Shown: in pieces, positions 8,392 through 16,257 of the stretch | How positions within the stretch are numbered: position 1 is the stretch's first letter | Layout of the letters: each line of letters starts with the position of its first letter | Origin: Bradyrhizobium prioriisuperbiae | Lineage (GTDB): Bacteria > Pseudomonadota > Alphaproteobacteria > Rhizobiales > Xanthobacteraceae | Assembly: GCF_032397745.1 (NCBI RefSeq) | Contig: NZ_CP135921.1 | Span: forward strand, 8,482,501 to 8,546,500 | Direction of reading: 5' to 3' | DNA length: 64,000 bases | Position numbers and translations under genes: made by a program | Notes under the pieces: generated by a model | Seen by the model: only the letters and a program-made list of their open reading frames with translations | Told to the model about the DNA's origin: nothing | The model's database searches: none

Positions 8392-8820
8392 AGATGCGAG
8401 CCGGGTCGTGATCGCAAGACGCGCGCCACAGCAATGAGACCGTGAGCGCACCCAACTCCACCGAAGCCGGCGAGCCAGTCGGGCACGCCAGGCCACATCT
8501 ACACACTTCACACGCCGGCTCGGCGGTACGATCGACATCAACGTTGTCATCTTTCCCAGCGCAGCGGACGTTTCCAACGGCCATTCCGGCGGCCGGCAAA
8601 ATTGCACTGAATACAATACTTATATTGCACCGAGTCACCGCTCGGAGCATTCTAGTACCCGGAATCATAGCCAAGTGACACGAGCAAACACTGTACGTGC
8701 CCACCGATTCTGAATCACGTTTGATCAAAGTGGGTACTAGCACCATCGAACCGGACAACACGCAGCGATGAACCCGCGCGCCGGGGCGCGGCAATCCTTG
8801 GAGATTTTTGGAGAGGAGCA
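8392..8820. other. Intergenic region containing a dispersed element
   Basis: About 430 bases between the heme protein gene and the TauE-type permease. The only structured part I can see is the 89-bp CTAG-ended repeat at 8652-8740. The rest shows no coding signal that I trust; the TauE promoter should lie after the repeat. Confidence 0.5.
8652..8740. repeat. 89-bp CTAG-ended dispersed element, copy 1
   Basis: The element starts CTAGTACCC and ends GGGTACTAG, a 9-bp terminal inverted repeat. It contains GATTCTGAATC (8706-8716) and TTTGATCAAA (8720-8729), both palindromes. A second copy at 19007-19096 is identical apart from one extra A in the run after GATC. The CTAG ends fit an IS630/Tc1-type insertion (TA duplicated inside CTAG), so this may be a non-autonomous mini-transposon. 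It has no coding capacity. Confidence 0.85.
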
Positions 8821-9579
8821 ATGGAACTCACGGTCACCACGGTCCTGATTGCGTTTGCCGGCGTGTTCCTGATCTGCTTCATGAAAGGCGCATTCGGCGG
8901 CGGATTTTCCATTGTCGGCATTCCGCTGTTGTCATTCGTAATGGATCCGGTGACGGCTGGCGGCCTTCTGGCGCCGTTGTTCATCGCAATGGACCTGTTC
9001 GCACTTCGCTACTGGAAGCCTTCGACATGGTCGAAGCCGGATCTTGCGATGCTGTTGCCAGGGCTCGTGATCGGCATCGGGCTCGGCTATCTGCTGTTCC
9101 GCGCGATGGACCATCGTGCCGTAGCGATCGTGATGGCGATGGTGACCTTGCTCTTTGTCGGTCTGTGGCTTGCCGGAGGCTCGGAGGTCACAATTCGTCC
9201 GCGGTCGACACCGAAGGCGATCACGGCCGGTCTCGCTTCGGGCGTGACCACCATGGTCGCGCACTCCGGTGGGCCGCCGCTTGCGATGTACCTGCTGCCG
9301 CTCGGCCTCACCAAGGAGATCTACGCGGGAACGACGAGCATGTTCTTCACGGTCGGCAACGTGACCAAGGCGGTGCCGTGGCTGCTGCTGGTGAGGCCGA
9401 CAGGCAACGTCTGGATCGTGATGGCGGCCTGTCTGCTCGCCATACCCGCCGGCGTCTGGCTCGGCTGGCGACTTCACGGCAGGCTGGACCAGCAACAGAT
9501 CTATCGGGCCTGCTACGGACTGCTGGTCGTGACGGCGTTGAAGTTACTGTGGGACGGTGTGTCCGGCTATCTCGCATAA
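8821..9579 (+). CDS. TauE/SafE family (TSUP) membrane permease
   Basis: 252 residues, with GAGAGGAGCA before the ATG. Eight or so membrane helices carry the TSUP pattern: an N-terminal helix followed by KGAFGGGFSIVGIPLLSFVM, and the second-half copy GLASGVTTMVAHSGGPPLAMYLL. The family moves sulfite, sulfoacetate, taurine-derived anions or related organosulfur and carboxylate compounds across the inner membrane. No sulfur genes adjoin it, so the substrate is open. It is convergent with the SSS symporter gene, 17 bp apart. Confidence 0.9.
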   Translation: MELTVTTVLIAFAGVFLICFMKGAFGGGFSIVGIPLLSFVMDPVTAGGLLAPLFIAMDLFALRYWKPSTWSKPDLAMLLPGLVIGIGLGYLLFRAMDHRAVAIVMAMVTLLFVGLWLAGGSEVTIRPRSTPKAITAGLASGVTTMVAHSGGPPLAMYLLPLGLTKEIYAGTTSMFFTVGNVTKAVPWLLLVRPTGNVWIVMAACLLAIPAGVWLGWRLHGRLDQQQIYRACYGLLVVTALKLLWDGVSGYLA

Positions 9580-9596
9580 ATTGGACTACGGCGCGC

Positions 9597-11111
9597 TCAG
9601 CGCGCCGCAGCCACCGGAGCCGTCTTGGTTGGAGAAGCCTTGGTTGGAGAAGCCTTGCCCGGCACCACCAGATTGACGATGACAGCCACCGCGATGTTCA
9701 GCGACAGCGCCAGCAGGCCGGTATACATCGTGATGGCCGTGTCGCCGAAATGCAGTGTGTGCAGCGGCTTGAGCCCGTCGGCATAGGCGAAGTACGTGCC
9801 GCCGAGGAAGCCGACCGCCCAGCCCGCGAGCAGCGCCGGGGCGCGGAACCAGCCGATGAACAGCCCAAACACCAGCGCGGGCAGCGTCTGGATGATCCAC
9901 ATGCCGCCAAGCAGTTGCAGATCGAGCGCGAACTGGATCGGCAGGACGATAATCGCCAGCAACGCACCGAGCTTGACCACCAGCGAGGTCACCTTCGCCA
10001 CCTGCGCTTCACCGGCATCGCTGATGTCCGGATTGACATAAGCACGCCAGAAATTGCGGGTGAACAGGTTGGCGGCGCCTATGCTCATCACCGCGGCCGG
10101 CACCAGCGCGCCGATCGCGATCGCGGCGAACGCGAAGCCGGCGAACCAACTCGGGAACAAGGTCTGGAACAGCGCCGGCACCACGTCGTTGTTGCTGGAG
10201 AGTTGCAGGTGCGCCGCATGGCCCATGTAGCCGAGCAGCGCCAGCAAGCCGAGCAGCAGCGTGTAGGCCGGCAGCAGGATCGCATTCTTGCGAATGGTGT
10301 TGGCGCCGTTGCTGGCGAATATGCCGGTCAGTGTGTGCGGATACATGAAGGCCGCCAGCGCGGATCCCAGCGCCAGCGTGGCGTAGGCGACGTACTGATT
10401 GCCGCCGAGCAGAATGCTGCCGCTCCCCTTGGCCTTGAACGCGGCGTCGGCCGCGTTGAACACCGCGGCGTAACCGCCGAGCTTCGAGGGGATCAGCGCC
10501 ACCGCCGCGATCACGGCGATGTAGATCATGATGTCCTTGACGAAGGCAATCAGCGCCGGCGCACGCAGCCCCGACGAATAGGTGTAGAATGCCAACACCA
10601 GGAAGGCGATGATCAGCGGCAGTTCACCGCTGAGACCGAGCGCCTTGATCACGGCCGCCATGCCGATCAGCTGCAGCGCGATGTAGGGCATGGTGGCGAT
10701 GACACCGGTCACGGCGACCGCAAGCTCCAGCGCCTTGGATCCGTATTGGCCGCGCACGACGTCGCCTGCCGTGATGTAGCCATGGTCCTTGGCGACCTGC
10801 CACAACTTCGGCATCACCGCGAACACGAAGGGATAGACAATGATGGTGTAGGGCAGCGCGAAGAAACCGTAAGCACCCACTGCATAAACCAATGCGGGCG
10901 CTGCAATCACCGTATAGGCGGTGTAGAAATCGCCGCCGATCAGAAACCAGGTGATCCAGGTGCCGAAGTTGCGGCCGCCGAGCCCCCATTCATCGATGCG
11001 CGCCAGCGTCTCCGGCTTGCGCCATCGTGCGGCGAAGAACCCCATGATGGTGACGAGGACGAAGAAGAAAACGAAAACACCGAGTGCGACCGCATCGATC
11101 TCAGTCTTCAT
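9597..11111 (-). CDS. Sodium:solute symporter (SSS family), monocarboxylate-type
   Basis: 504 residues with about 13 membrane helices. The N-terminus (MKTEIDAVALGVFVFFFVLV) and segments such as GGRNFGTWITWFLIGGDFYT are typical of the MctP-like branch that takes up pyruvate, lactate or other monocarboxylates with sodium. It follows and overlaps by 11 bp a DUF3311 gene, the usual small partner of this branch. The cytosolic C-terminal tail holds a 5-residue duplication (KASPTKASPTKT) encoded by a 15-bp tandem repeat. It ends 17 bp from the convergent TauE gene. Confidence 0.93.
   Translation of the reverse strand: MKTEIDAVALGVFVFFFVLVTIMGFFAARWRKPETLARIDEWGLGGRNFGTWITWFLIGGDFYTAYTVIAAPALVYAVGAYGFFALPYTIIVYPFVFAVMPKLWQVAKDHGYITAGDVVRGQYGSKALELAVAVTGVIATMPYIALQLIGMAAVIKALGLSGELPLIIAFLVLAFYTYSSGLRAPALIAFVKDIMIYIAVIAAVALIPSKLGGYAAVFNAADAAFKAKGSGSILLGGNQYVAYATLALGSALAAFMYPHTLTGIFASNGANTIRKNAILLPAYTLLLGLLALLGYMGHAAHLQLSSNNDVVPALFQTLFPSWFAGFAFAAIAIGALVPAAVMSIGAANLFTRNFWRAYVNPDISDAGEAQVAKVTSLVVKLGALLAIIVLPIQFALDLQLLGGMWIIQTLPALVFGLFIGWFRAPALLAGWAVGFLGGTYFAYADGLKPLHTLHFGDTAITMYTGLLALSLNIAVAVIVNLVVPGKASPTKASPTKTAPVAAAR
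9625..9654. repeat. 15-bp tandem duplication near the SSS gene 3' end
   Basis: TTGGTTGGAGAAGCC occurs twice, perfectly, inside the last codons of the symporter gene. The unit is a whole number of codons, so it adds five residues (SPTKA) to the tail without breaking the frame. Two other minus-strand genes in this window also carry tandem duplications at their 3' ends. Confidence 0.9.
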
Positions 11112-11289
11112 GCTTCACACTCCTGTATGCGAGCCAGATCAACAGGGAGGTGATGGGCACCCAGGCGAGCTGATACCAATAGAAGAATGGAAATCCGAGA
11201 ACCACGGGATCATGGGTGTTGTAGAGCGGCACCCAGAGCAGGCCGATGTACGGAAGAACAAGCAGCCAGAGCCACCGGTTGGTTTTCAT
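11101..11289 (-). CDS. DUF3311 small membrane protein, partner of the SSS symporter
   Basis: 62 residues with two membrane helices (RWLWLLVLPYIGLLWVPLYN and YQLAWVPITSLLIWLAYRS). This size and motif match DUF3311, a protein found almost always directly upstream of SSS symporters of this branch and thought to be an accessory subunit. It overlaps the symporter start by 11 bp, which implies translational coupling. Its promoter probably lies in 11290-11467. Confidence 0.88.
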   Translation of the reverse strand: MKTNRWLWLLVLPYIGLLWVPLYNTHDPVVLGFPFFYWYQLAWVPITSLLIWLAYRSVKHED

Positions 11290-11425
11290 GATGATCCGGT
11301 CCCCGCAACAATCATGTCAAAATGTTGGAGACTGGATAGCCAGAGTGTCGCAGCAGGTAAAGAGCCGTGGCTGCAGAAGCGTCGTGCGGAACCGCACCGA
11401 TGATCTGCCATGCGTCTCGCAACGA

Positions 11426-11460
11426 CATCGTTGTGCAGTTGCGAGAACTGCACAACGATG
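11426..11460. promoter_or_regulatory. Perfect 15-bp-arm hairpin between carboxyltransferase and DUF3311 genes
   Basis: CATCGTTGTGCAGTT and its exact complement flank a 5-base GCGAG centre. The hairpin begins 7 bp past the carboxyltransferase stop on the minus strand and lies about 137 bp before the DUF3311 start. No T-run follows on either strand, so a simple rho-independent terminator is unlikely. CTCGCAAC at 11416-11423 can pair with GTTGCGAG (11438-11445), giving a competing structure. Confidence 0.7.
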
Positions 11461-11467
11461 CGGAAAA

Positions 11468-13024
11468 CTACGGCCTGATCGCCATCGTCACCGGTCCCGG
11501 TGCGCGCACCGGTTCCGCCAGCCGCGCAAAGTCACATAACAGTGATCGTGTTTTGCGCGGGTCGATGATTTCTTCTACCCAGAATTTTTCGGCCGTGCGA
11601 AACGGCGAACGCAATTTGTTCAATCGATCTTCGATTTCCGCAAGCTTGGCTGCGGGATCGGTTGCCTCATCGATATCAGCGCGATAGGCCGCTTCGATGC
11701 CGCCTTCCAGCGGCAGCGATCCCCAATAACCCGACGGCCACGCATAACGCAGCGACAGCCGACCAGCCGGCTGGTTGGCGGCCCCCGCAACGCCGAACGC
11801 ATTGCGAATAATGACGGTGCACCACGGAATCTTCGTCTGGTTCATCGCCGTCATCGCGCGCACGCCATGACGGATGGTGGCGGCCTTCTCGGCTTCAAGG
11901 CCGATCAGGAATCCCGGACAATCCTGCAGGTAGACCACCGGCAGATGGAAGGTCTCGGCGAGATCGACAAAACGCACGATCTTCTGGCAAGCTTCCGCGG
12001 TCCAGGCGCCACCGTAGTGATAGGGATCGCTGGCGAGCAGCGCGACGGCCCGGCCATCGAACCGCGCGAAGCCGGTGATGATCGAGCGCCCGAAGTTCTG
12101 GCCCATTTCGAAGAACGAGCCCTTGTCGACCACCGTCTCGACAATGCAGCGCATCTTGTAGACCTGCCGACGGTTGCGCGGCACGGCTTTCATCAGGCTC
12201 TCGTCGGCGCGTTCCGGATCGTCATCGCAGACGATGGTCGGCGGCAAGCCGTAGACCGAGGACGGCAGATACGACAGGAAACGCCGCGCGCAGGCAAACG
12301 CCTCCTCCTCGGTGTCGACGGCATGATCGACCGCGCCACTGCGGGTCTGGATCTCCCAGCCACCCAGTTCCTGCTTCTCGAGCTTCTGGCCGAGGCGCGC
12401 GACCACCGGAGGCCCGGCGACGAACATCGCCGAAGTCTTCGTCATCACTGAATAGTGGCTCGCGGCCAACCGCGCGGCACCAAGGCCCGCCACCGATCCG
12501 AGGCCGAGCCCCACGACGGGCACGACCGCCATATTGGCCATGGTGAAATAGAAGCCACGCGTGCCGCCGACACCGCCGGGCAGATTTGCGGCGCCGGTGG
12601 TCTCGATGGTTTTCACCGAACCGCCGCCGCCGGAGCCCTCGATCACGCGAATGATCGGCAGCCGGAATTCCGCCGCCATGGTTTCCGCCATCAACGGCTT
12701 CTGCGGGATCGACGCATCGGCCGAGCCGCCGCGCACGGTGAAGTCGTCGCCGACCACCACCACGGGCCGGCCGTCGATGCGACCGCGGCCGAACACACAG
12801 TTGGCCGGCGTCAGGGTCTTGAGCTCGCCCTTGTCATCGTATTCGGCGCTGCCGGCAGTCGCGCCGACTTCATGAAAGCTTTCGGTATCGACCAGCTTGT
12901 CGATCCGCTCGCGGACCGTCAGCCGGCCGGACTCATGTTGCCGCCTGACCTTGTCGGGGCCGCCCATCTGCTGCGCGAAGGCTTTTCGGCGCGCCAACTC
13001 GTCCAGCTCCGGCTTCCAGTTCAT
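11468..13024 (-). CDS. Acyl-CoA carboxylase, carboxyltransferase (beta) subunit
   Basis: 518 residues, the normal length for propionyl-/methylcrotonyl-CoA carboxylase beta chains. The N-terminal KVRRQHESGRLTVRERIDKL, the central VGGTRGFYFTMANMAVVPVV and the C-terminal GVAGAANQPAGRLSLRYAWP belong to the paired crotonase-fold domains that move CO2 from biotin to an acyl-CoA. It needs a biotin carboxylase and a biotin carrier; a free-standing carrier gene is close by at 14127, but no biotin carboxylase is in the window. The ATG at 13024 overlaps the end of the IclR gene, so it is probably in the same transcript and under IclR control. Confidence 0.93.
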   Translation of the reverse strand: MNWKPELDELARRKAFAQQMGGPDKVRRQHESGRLTVRERIDKLVDTESFHEVGATAGSAEYDDKGELKTLTPANCVFGRGRIDGRPVVVVGDDFTVRGGSADASIPQKPLMAETMAAEFRLPIIRVIEGSGGGGSVKTIETTGAANLPGGVGGTRGFYFTMANMAVVPVVGLGLGSVAGLGAARLAASHYSVMTKTSAMFVAGPPVVARLGQKLEKQELGGWEIQTRSGAVDHAVDTEEEAFACARRFLSYLPSSVYGLPPTIVCDDDPERADESLMKAVPRNRRQVYKMRCIVETVVDKGSFFEMGQNFGRSIITGFARFDGRAVALLASDPYHYGGAWTAEACQKIVRFVDLAETFHLPVVYLQDCPGFLIGLEAEKAATIRHGVRAMTAMNQTKIPWCTVIIRNAFGVAGAANQPAGRLSLRYAWPSGYWGSLPLEGGIEAAYRADIDEATDPAAKLAEIEDRLNKLRSPFRTAEKFWVEEIIDPRKTRSLLCDFARLAEPVRAPGPVTMAIRP

Positions 13025-13925
13025 TCCGTTTCTCCCAGCCGCCGGTGACGATAAGCGATTGTTTTTTTATGGATTGGGACGCTGTCGTCTCGACGAAGGG
13101 ATTGTCCTCGACGCTGTCCGACATGTTGAGCACGGCCTGCGACAGTTTCAGCAGTTTCGGCGCGACCTCGACGCGCAGCCGGGTTTCATCATACATCGCC
13201 GCGAGCAGCCCGATGGTGATCACCAGGAAGTCGCGGTACTGCGGCGACCATAGCGGCACCGAAATGCCGGTGACATGCGGATTCCACAATCCATTGGAAA
13301 TCACGTAGCCATTGTCGCGCAGCGAGCGGCGGTTGGCCTCGATCCGCGGCTGCAGCAACCGCGCGTCGTCGGGAATCTCGCGCTGCATTTCGGCCAGCAG
13401 CGCGGCACAGGCATCGGGATGCAGCGCCGCGGTGTAGCCGTGGCCCGCCGCGGTGCGCGCGATGTCGATCCGGCTTCCGGTGGTCGACTGCAGGCCGACC
13501 GCATCGTGCGCCCGCGCATACTCGAGATAGACCATGTGGAAACGATCCGGCGCGACAAAGCCGATGGTGCCGGGAATCTGTTCGGCGACATCTTGCATCA
13601 ACAGGCGAACCAGGGAGCGAAACCGCAGCCCCCGCATCATGGATGTGCTCATCGCAACGGCGCCGGGTCCGAGCCGGTACTTCTGATCCTGCGGCAGATA
13701 CACAAGCTGGCCCATGCGGGTCAGTGTGTGGGTTAGCCGCGACACTGTGGAGCGCGGCAGACGGCAGCGGTTGGCGATCTCCAGATTGCCCAGCCGCGCT
13801 TCGTGGCCCTCAAAGCAGCGCATCACGTCGAAGGCGCGCGACACCACCTGAATGACATCGTTTTCCGCAGTGCCGTCACTGGCGAGCCCACTCTGCCGGC
13901 CCAGGCGTTCGGATCGTCGTCCCAT
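12933..13925 (-). CDS. IclR-family transcriptional regulator, with possible frameshift near the 3' end
   Basis: About 330 residues from ATG 13925 (an upstream GTG at 13964 is possible). The N-terminal winged helix reads VIQVVSRAFDVMRCFEGHEA then LEIANRCRLPRSTVSRLTHT; the effector domain follows, with GYTAALHPDACAALLAEM. The body ends normally near PFVETTASQSIKK, then reads through an A7 run (13062-13068) into about 30 extra residues overlapping the carboxyltransferase gene by 92 bp. That tail is Gly/Ala/Arg-rich, like out-of-frame translation. Slipping back one base in the A7 run would instead give TIAYRHRRLGETE and a TGA overlapping the next gene's ATG. It probably controls the carboxyltransferase and the divergent biotin carrier. 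Confidence 0.88.
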   Translation of the reverse strand: MGRRSERLGRQSGLASDGTAENDVIQVVSRAFDVMRCFEGHEARLGNLEIANRCRLPRSTVSRLTHTLTRMGQLVYLPQDQKYRLGPGAVAMSTSMMRGLRFRSLVRLLMQDVAEQIPGTIGFVAPDRFHMVYLEYARAHDAVGLQSTTGSRIDIARTAAGHGYTAALHPDACAALLAEMQREIPDDARLLQPRIEANRRSLRDNGYVISNGLWNPHVTGISVPLWSPQYRDFLVITIGLLAAMYDETRLRVEVAPKLLKLSQAVLNMSDSVEDNPFVETTASQSIKKQSLIVTGGWEKRNELEAGAGRVGAPKSLRAADGRPRQGQAAT

Positions 13926-14003
13926 TAGACCGTGCTCCCGCTGACCGTGACGGGATTCGCGCACCTGACTGCGACTGGACTTGGCATGCTTCTTCCCATG
14001 ATT

Positions 14004-14038
14004 TTCCGTTATACGGAATAAAATTTCCGCTTGTGGAA
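14004..14038. promoter_or_regulatory. Twin operator, probable IclR binding sites
   Basis: Two similar inverted repeats lie side by side: TTCCGTTATACGGAA (14004-14018, perfect 6-bp arms) and TTCCGCTTGTGGAA (14025-14038). Their centres are about 20 bp apart, two helical turns, as expected for a cooperative dimer pair. They sit between the divergent IclR and biotin-carrier genes. TTCC/GGAA arms are common in IclR operators. Binding by this IclR is inference. Confidence 0.6.
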
Positions 14039-14126
14039 TAGGCTACCTCAGGCAATCTCCGGCCACAACAACAACAGCGCCGGCGCATGGGCACCCGCGC
14101 CAACAGAATGGTCTGGGGGAGGACAC

Positions 14127-14348
14127 GTGGCTGACATCAAGATCACGAGCGACGTCGCGGGACGTGTCTGCGAATTGCTTCTCGGCACCGGCGCAACCGT
14201 CGCCAATGGCGACGACATTGCGTTGGTCGAGGCCATGAAAATGGAAATACCAGTCGCCTCGACCGTATCAGGCAAAATCAAGTCGGTGCTGGTGAGTGTC
14301 GACGACATGGTGGCCGAGGGCCAGACCATCGCGGTGATCGAGACGTAA
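14127..14348 (+). CDS. Free-standing biotin/lipoyl carrier domain protein
   Basis: 73 residues from GTG 14127, preceded by GGGGGAGG. The whole protein is one biotinyl domain: EAMKMEIP places the biotin-accepting Lys at 38, flanked by the usual beta-hairpins (GRVCELLLGTGATVANGDDI and GKIKSVLVSVDDMVAEGQTI). Most BCCP proteins are longer and carry a biotin-carboxylase or Pro/Ala linker part; this one is the bare domain. It is divergent from the IclR-carboxyltransferase pair, with twin operators between, so it should serve as carrier for that enzyme. The biotin carboxylase must come from elsewhere. Confidence 0.9.
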   Translation: MADIKITSDVAGRVCELLLGTGATVANGDDIALVEAMKMEIPVASTVSGKIKSVLVSVDDMVAEGQTIAVIET

Positions 14349-14368
14349 CACGACACGTCGCTGCCGTG

Positions 14369-14391
14369 CCGCGATCCAGTCGGGATCGCGG
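14369..14391. terminator. Possible bidirectional hairpin between convergent genes
   Basis: CCGCGATCC and GGATCGCGG form a perfect 9-bp stem around AGTCG, with outer GTGCC/GGCAC that can extend it. It lies between the convergent biotin-carrier and CoA-ligase genes. No T-run follows, so it is not a classical intrinsic terminator. Confidence 0.4.
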
Positions 14392-14409
14392 ACCCGGCAC
14401 CCGGTCAAA

Positions 14410-16254
14410 TCAAGGCCAGTTGGATGTGCGACAGGCCGAGGCGATGGCCCGCGCGGCTGAATCAGACTGGGCGCCGGACAACTGCCGCACCAGACAAGCA
14501 TAATAACCCTTGTTGCTTTCGTGCAATAAGGAGTCGCCGTTGAGTGCGAGCCAGTTGCAGGCGGAACGAATGTACTGGACAGCCACGGCGGATCTCGTGT
14601 CGTGGATCGCAGACAGCACGCATTGAGCCTGCACTTTCATGCTGTTGGTTTGCGCGATGACGGATCCAGAGGACAAAAGAAGCGTTCCGGCAACGACAAT
14701 GGCTGCGAGAGCCGTCAACAGCACGCGTGATTGACCCGCCAGTTCGCGCAGCGCCGTCTTCAGGACCTTGCCATAGTTGTTCTTCGGCAACTCGGTGAGT
14801 TCGACATAACGCTTCGGTCGCTTGAAACGCGCAATGTGTGCAAGGCAGTGGGCGTCGAGCGCGACCTGGTCGAACACAGCCCCCGGCGCAATAACGAGAT
14901 AGGCGACGATGTTTTCGCCCCACTCCGGATCGGGCACGCCGATGACGGAAACCTCCTTGACCGAGGGATGCGCCAGCAGCACCTCCTCGACCTCGCGCGG
15001 GTAGATGTTGGTGCCGCCGGAAATGATCACGTCCTTGGAGCGGTCGGACAACGTCAAAAAGCCGTCGGCATCGAGCCGGCCGACATCACCGGTGCGCAGC
15101 CAGCCGTCGACCAGCGTCTCCGCCGTAGCCTTCGGATTGTTCCAGTAGCCCAGCATCACCGGTGGCCCCTTGGCTTCGATCTCCCCGACCTCGCCCGCCG
15201 GCAACGCTTTTCCGTCGGGGCCGGTGACCCTCACGGATACCGCGCTCTGTGCAACGCCGACCGAGGCCAGACGTTCGACATAACGCGGGTGATCGACATC
15301 ACCGTGACGCACCCGCGACAGCGATGTGATGGTCATCGGCGATTCACCCTGACCGTAGATCTGGACAAAGCGCTGGCCCATCACCGTCATCGCCGCCTTG
15401 ATATCGGCGAGATACATCGGACCGCCGCCATAGACCACGGTCTTGAGCCCTTCACCGGTCTCACCGCGAACGCGTGCGGTGGCGACCAGCCGCTGCACCA
15501 TGGTGGGCGCGGCGAACATCGACACCGATCCGATCTGGCGCGCCAGGGTCAGTACCTCGTCCGCATCGAACCCTCCCGATGGCGCCACCACATGCCGGCA
15601 GGCCATCCGCACATGGATGAAATTGTAAAGACCGGCGCCGTGAGAAATCGGCGCGGCATAGAGCACTGCATCGGACGGCTGCACGTCGTCGACATCAGCG
15701 AGATAACACAGCGACATGGCAACGAGATTGCCGTTGCTGAGCATCACACCCTTCGGCCGCCCCGTGGTGCCGGAGGTATAGAACAGCCACGCCAGATCGT
15801 TCACCTCGCGTTGCACCGGCGGCGCGATCACTCGCGCCTCGCGCAGCGCCGCAAAAGCGGTGCTCCCGACATCGATCAGTGTCAGCCCGTTCGGGAGGTC
15901 TTCTCTGACCTCGCCAAGCGCCGGCCCGGTCTCGCCATCGACGAACGCCAGTTTGGCTTCCGCATTGCTGCAGATCCACGCGGCTTCCCGGGCGTGCAGC
16001 TTGGCATTGATCGGGATCGCAGCGGCGCCCGCCCACCAGATGCCGTACAGGCACTCCAGGTATTCGGTGCAATTGTGCATGAACACCGCCACCCGATCGC
16101 CGGGTTGGATGTCATGTGCCCTGAGATTGGCGGCAATCGACGCGGCGCGCCGCGCGAAGGTGGCGTAGTCGGCCTTGAGCTCGGTGCCGCTCAACAGCGC
16201 GGGCGCTGAGGGCGACAGCCGCGCGCTGGCCGCGAGCCATTCGGCAACATTCAT
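14410..16254 (-). CDS. Acyl-CoA ligase fused to a C-terminal four-cysteine domain
   Basis: 614 residues, about 100 longer than the family. Residues 1-510 are a complete class I adenylate-forming ligase: the P-loop LFYTSGTTGRPKGVMLSNG (about 157-175), GWLRTGDVGRLDADGFLTL, the hinge and A8 motif SDRSKDVIISGGTNIYPREV, and the C-terminal catalytic Lys496 in PKNNYGKVLKTAL. It would activate a carboxylic acid to its CoA ester. From 511 the frame continues into a signal-peptide-like LLTALAAIVVAGTLLLSSG ending VIAQ and then a small domain with four Cys (QC, SACN, YACL, SACR), like the VF_A0006 four-cysteine family. This looks like read-through into a neighbouring secreted protein gene that could start at GTG 14724. 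It sits 4 bp after the thiolase gene start-side neighbour in the same operon. Confidence 0.9.
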   Translation of the reverse strand: MNVAEWLAASARLSPSAPALLSGTELKADYATFARRAASIAANLRAHDIQPGDRVAVFMHNCTEYLECLYGIWWAGAAAIPINAKLHAREAAWICSNAEAKLAFVDGETGPALGEVREDLPNGLTLIDVGSTAFAALREARVIAPPVQREVNDLAWLFYTSGTTGRPKGVMLSNGNLVAMSLCYLADVDDVQPSDAVLYAAPISHGAGLYNFIHVRMACRHVVAPSGGFDADEVLTLARQIGSVSMFAAPTMVQRLVATARVRGETGEGLKTVVYGGGPMYLADIKAAMTVMGQRFVQIYGQGESPMTITSLSRVRHGDVDHPRYVERLASVGVAQSAVSVRVTGPDGKALPAGEVGEIEAKGPPVMLGYWNNPKATAETLVDGWLRTGDVGRLDADGFLTLSDRSKDVIISGGTNIYPREVEEVLLAHPSVKEVSVIGVPDPEWGENIVAYLVIAPGAVFDQVALDAHCLAHIARFKRPKRYVELTELPKNNYGKVLKTALRELAGQSRVLLTALAAIVVAGTLLLSSGSVIAQTNSMKVQAQCVLSAIHDTRSAVAVQYIRSACNWLALNGDSLLHESNKGYYACLVRQLSGAQSDSAARAIASACRTSNWP

Positions 16255-16257
16255 AGG

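Noticed and set aside
8808..11153. A 781-codon plus-strand open frame opposite the SSS symporter gene
   Set aside because: It overlaps the TauE-type gene in another frame and mirrors the symporter; its composition is Arg/His/Gln/Gly-rich with no domain. It is a high-GC antisense shadow.
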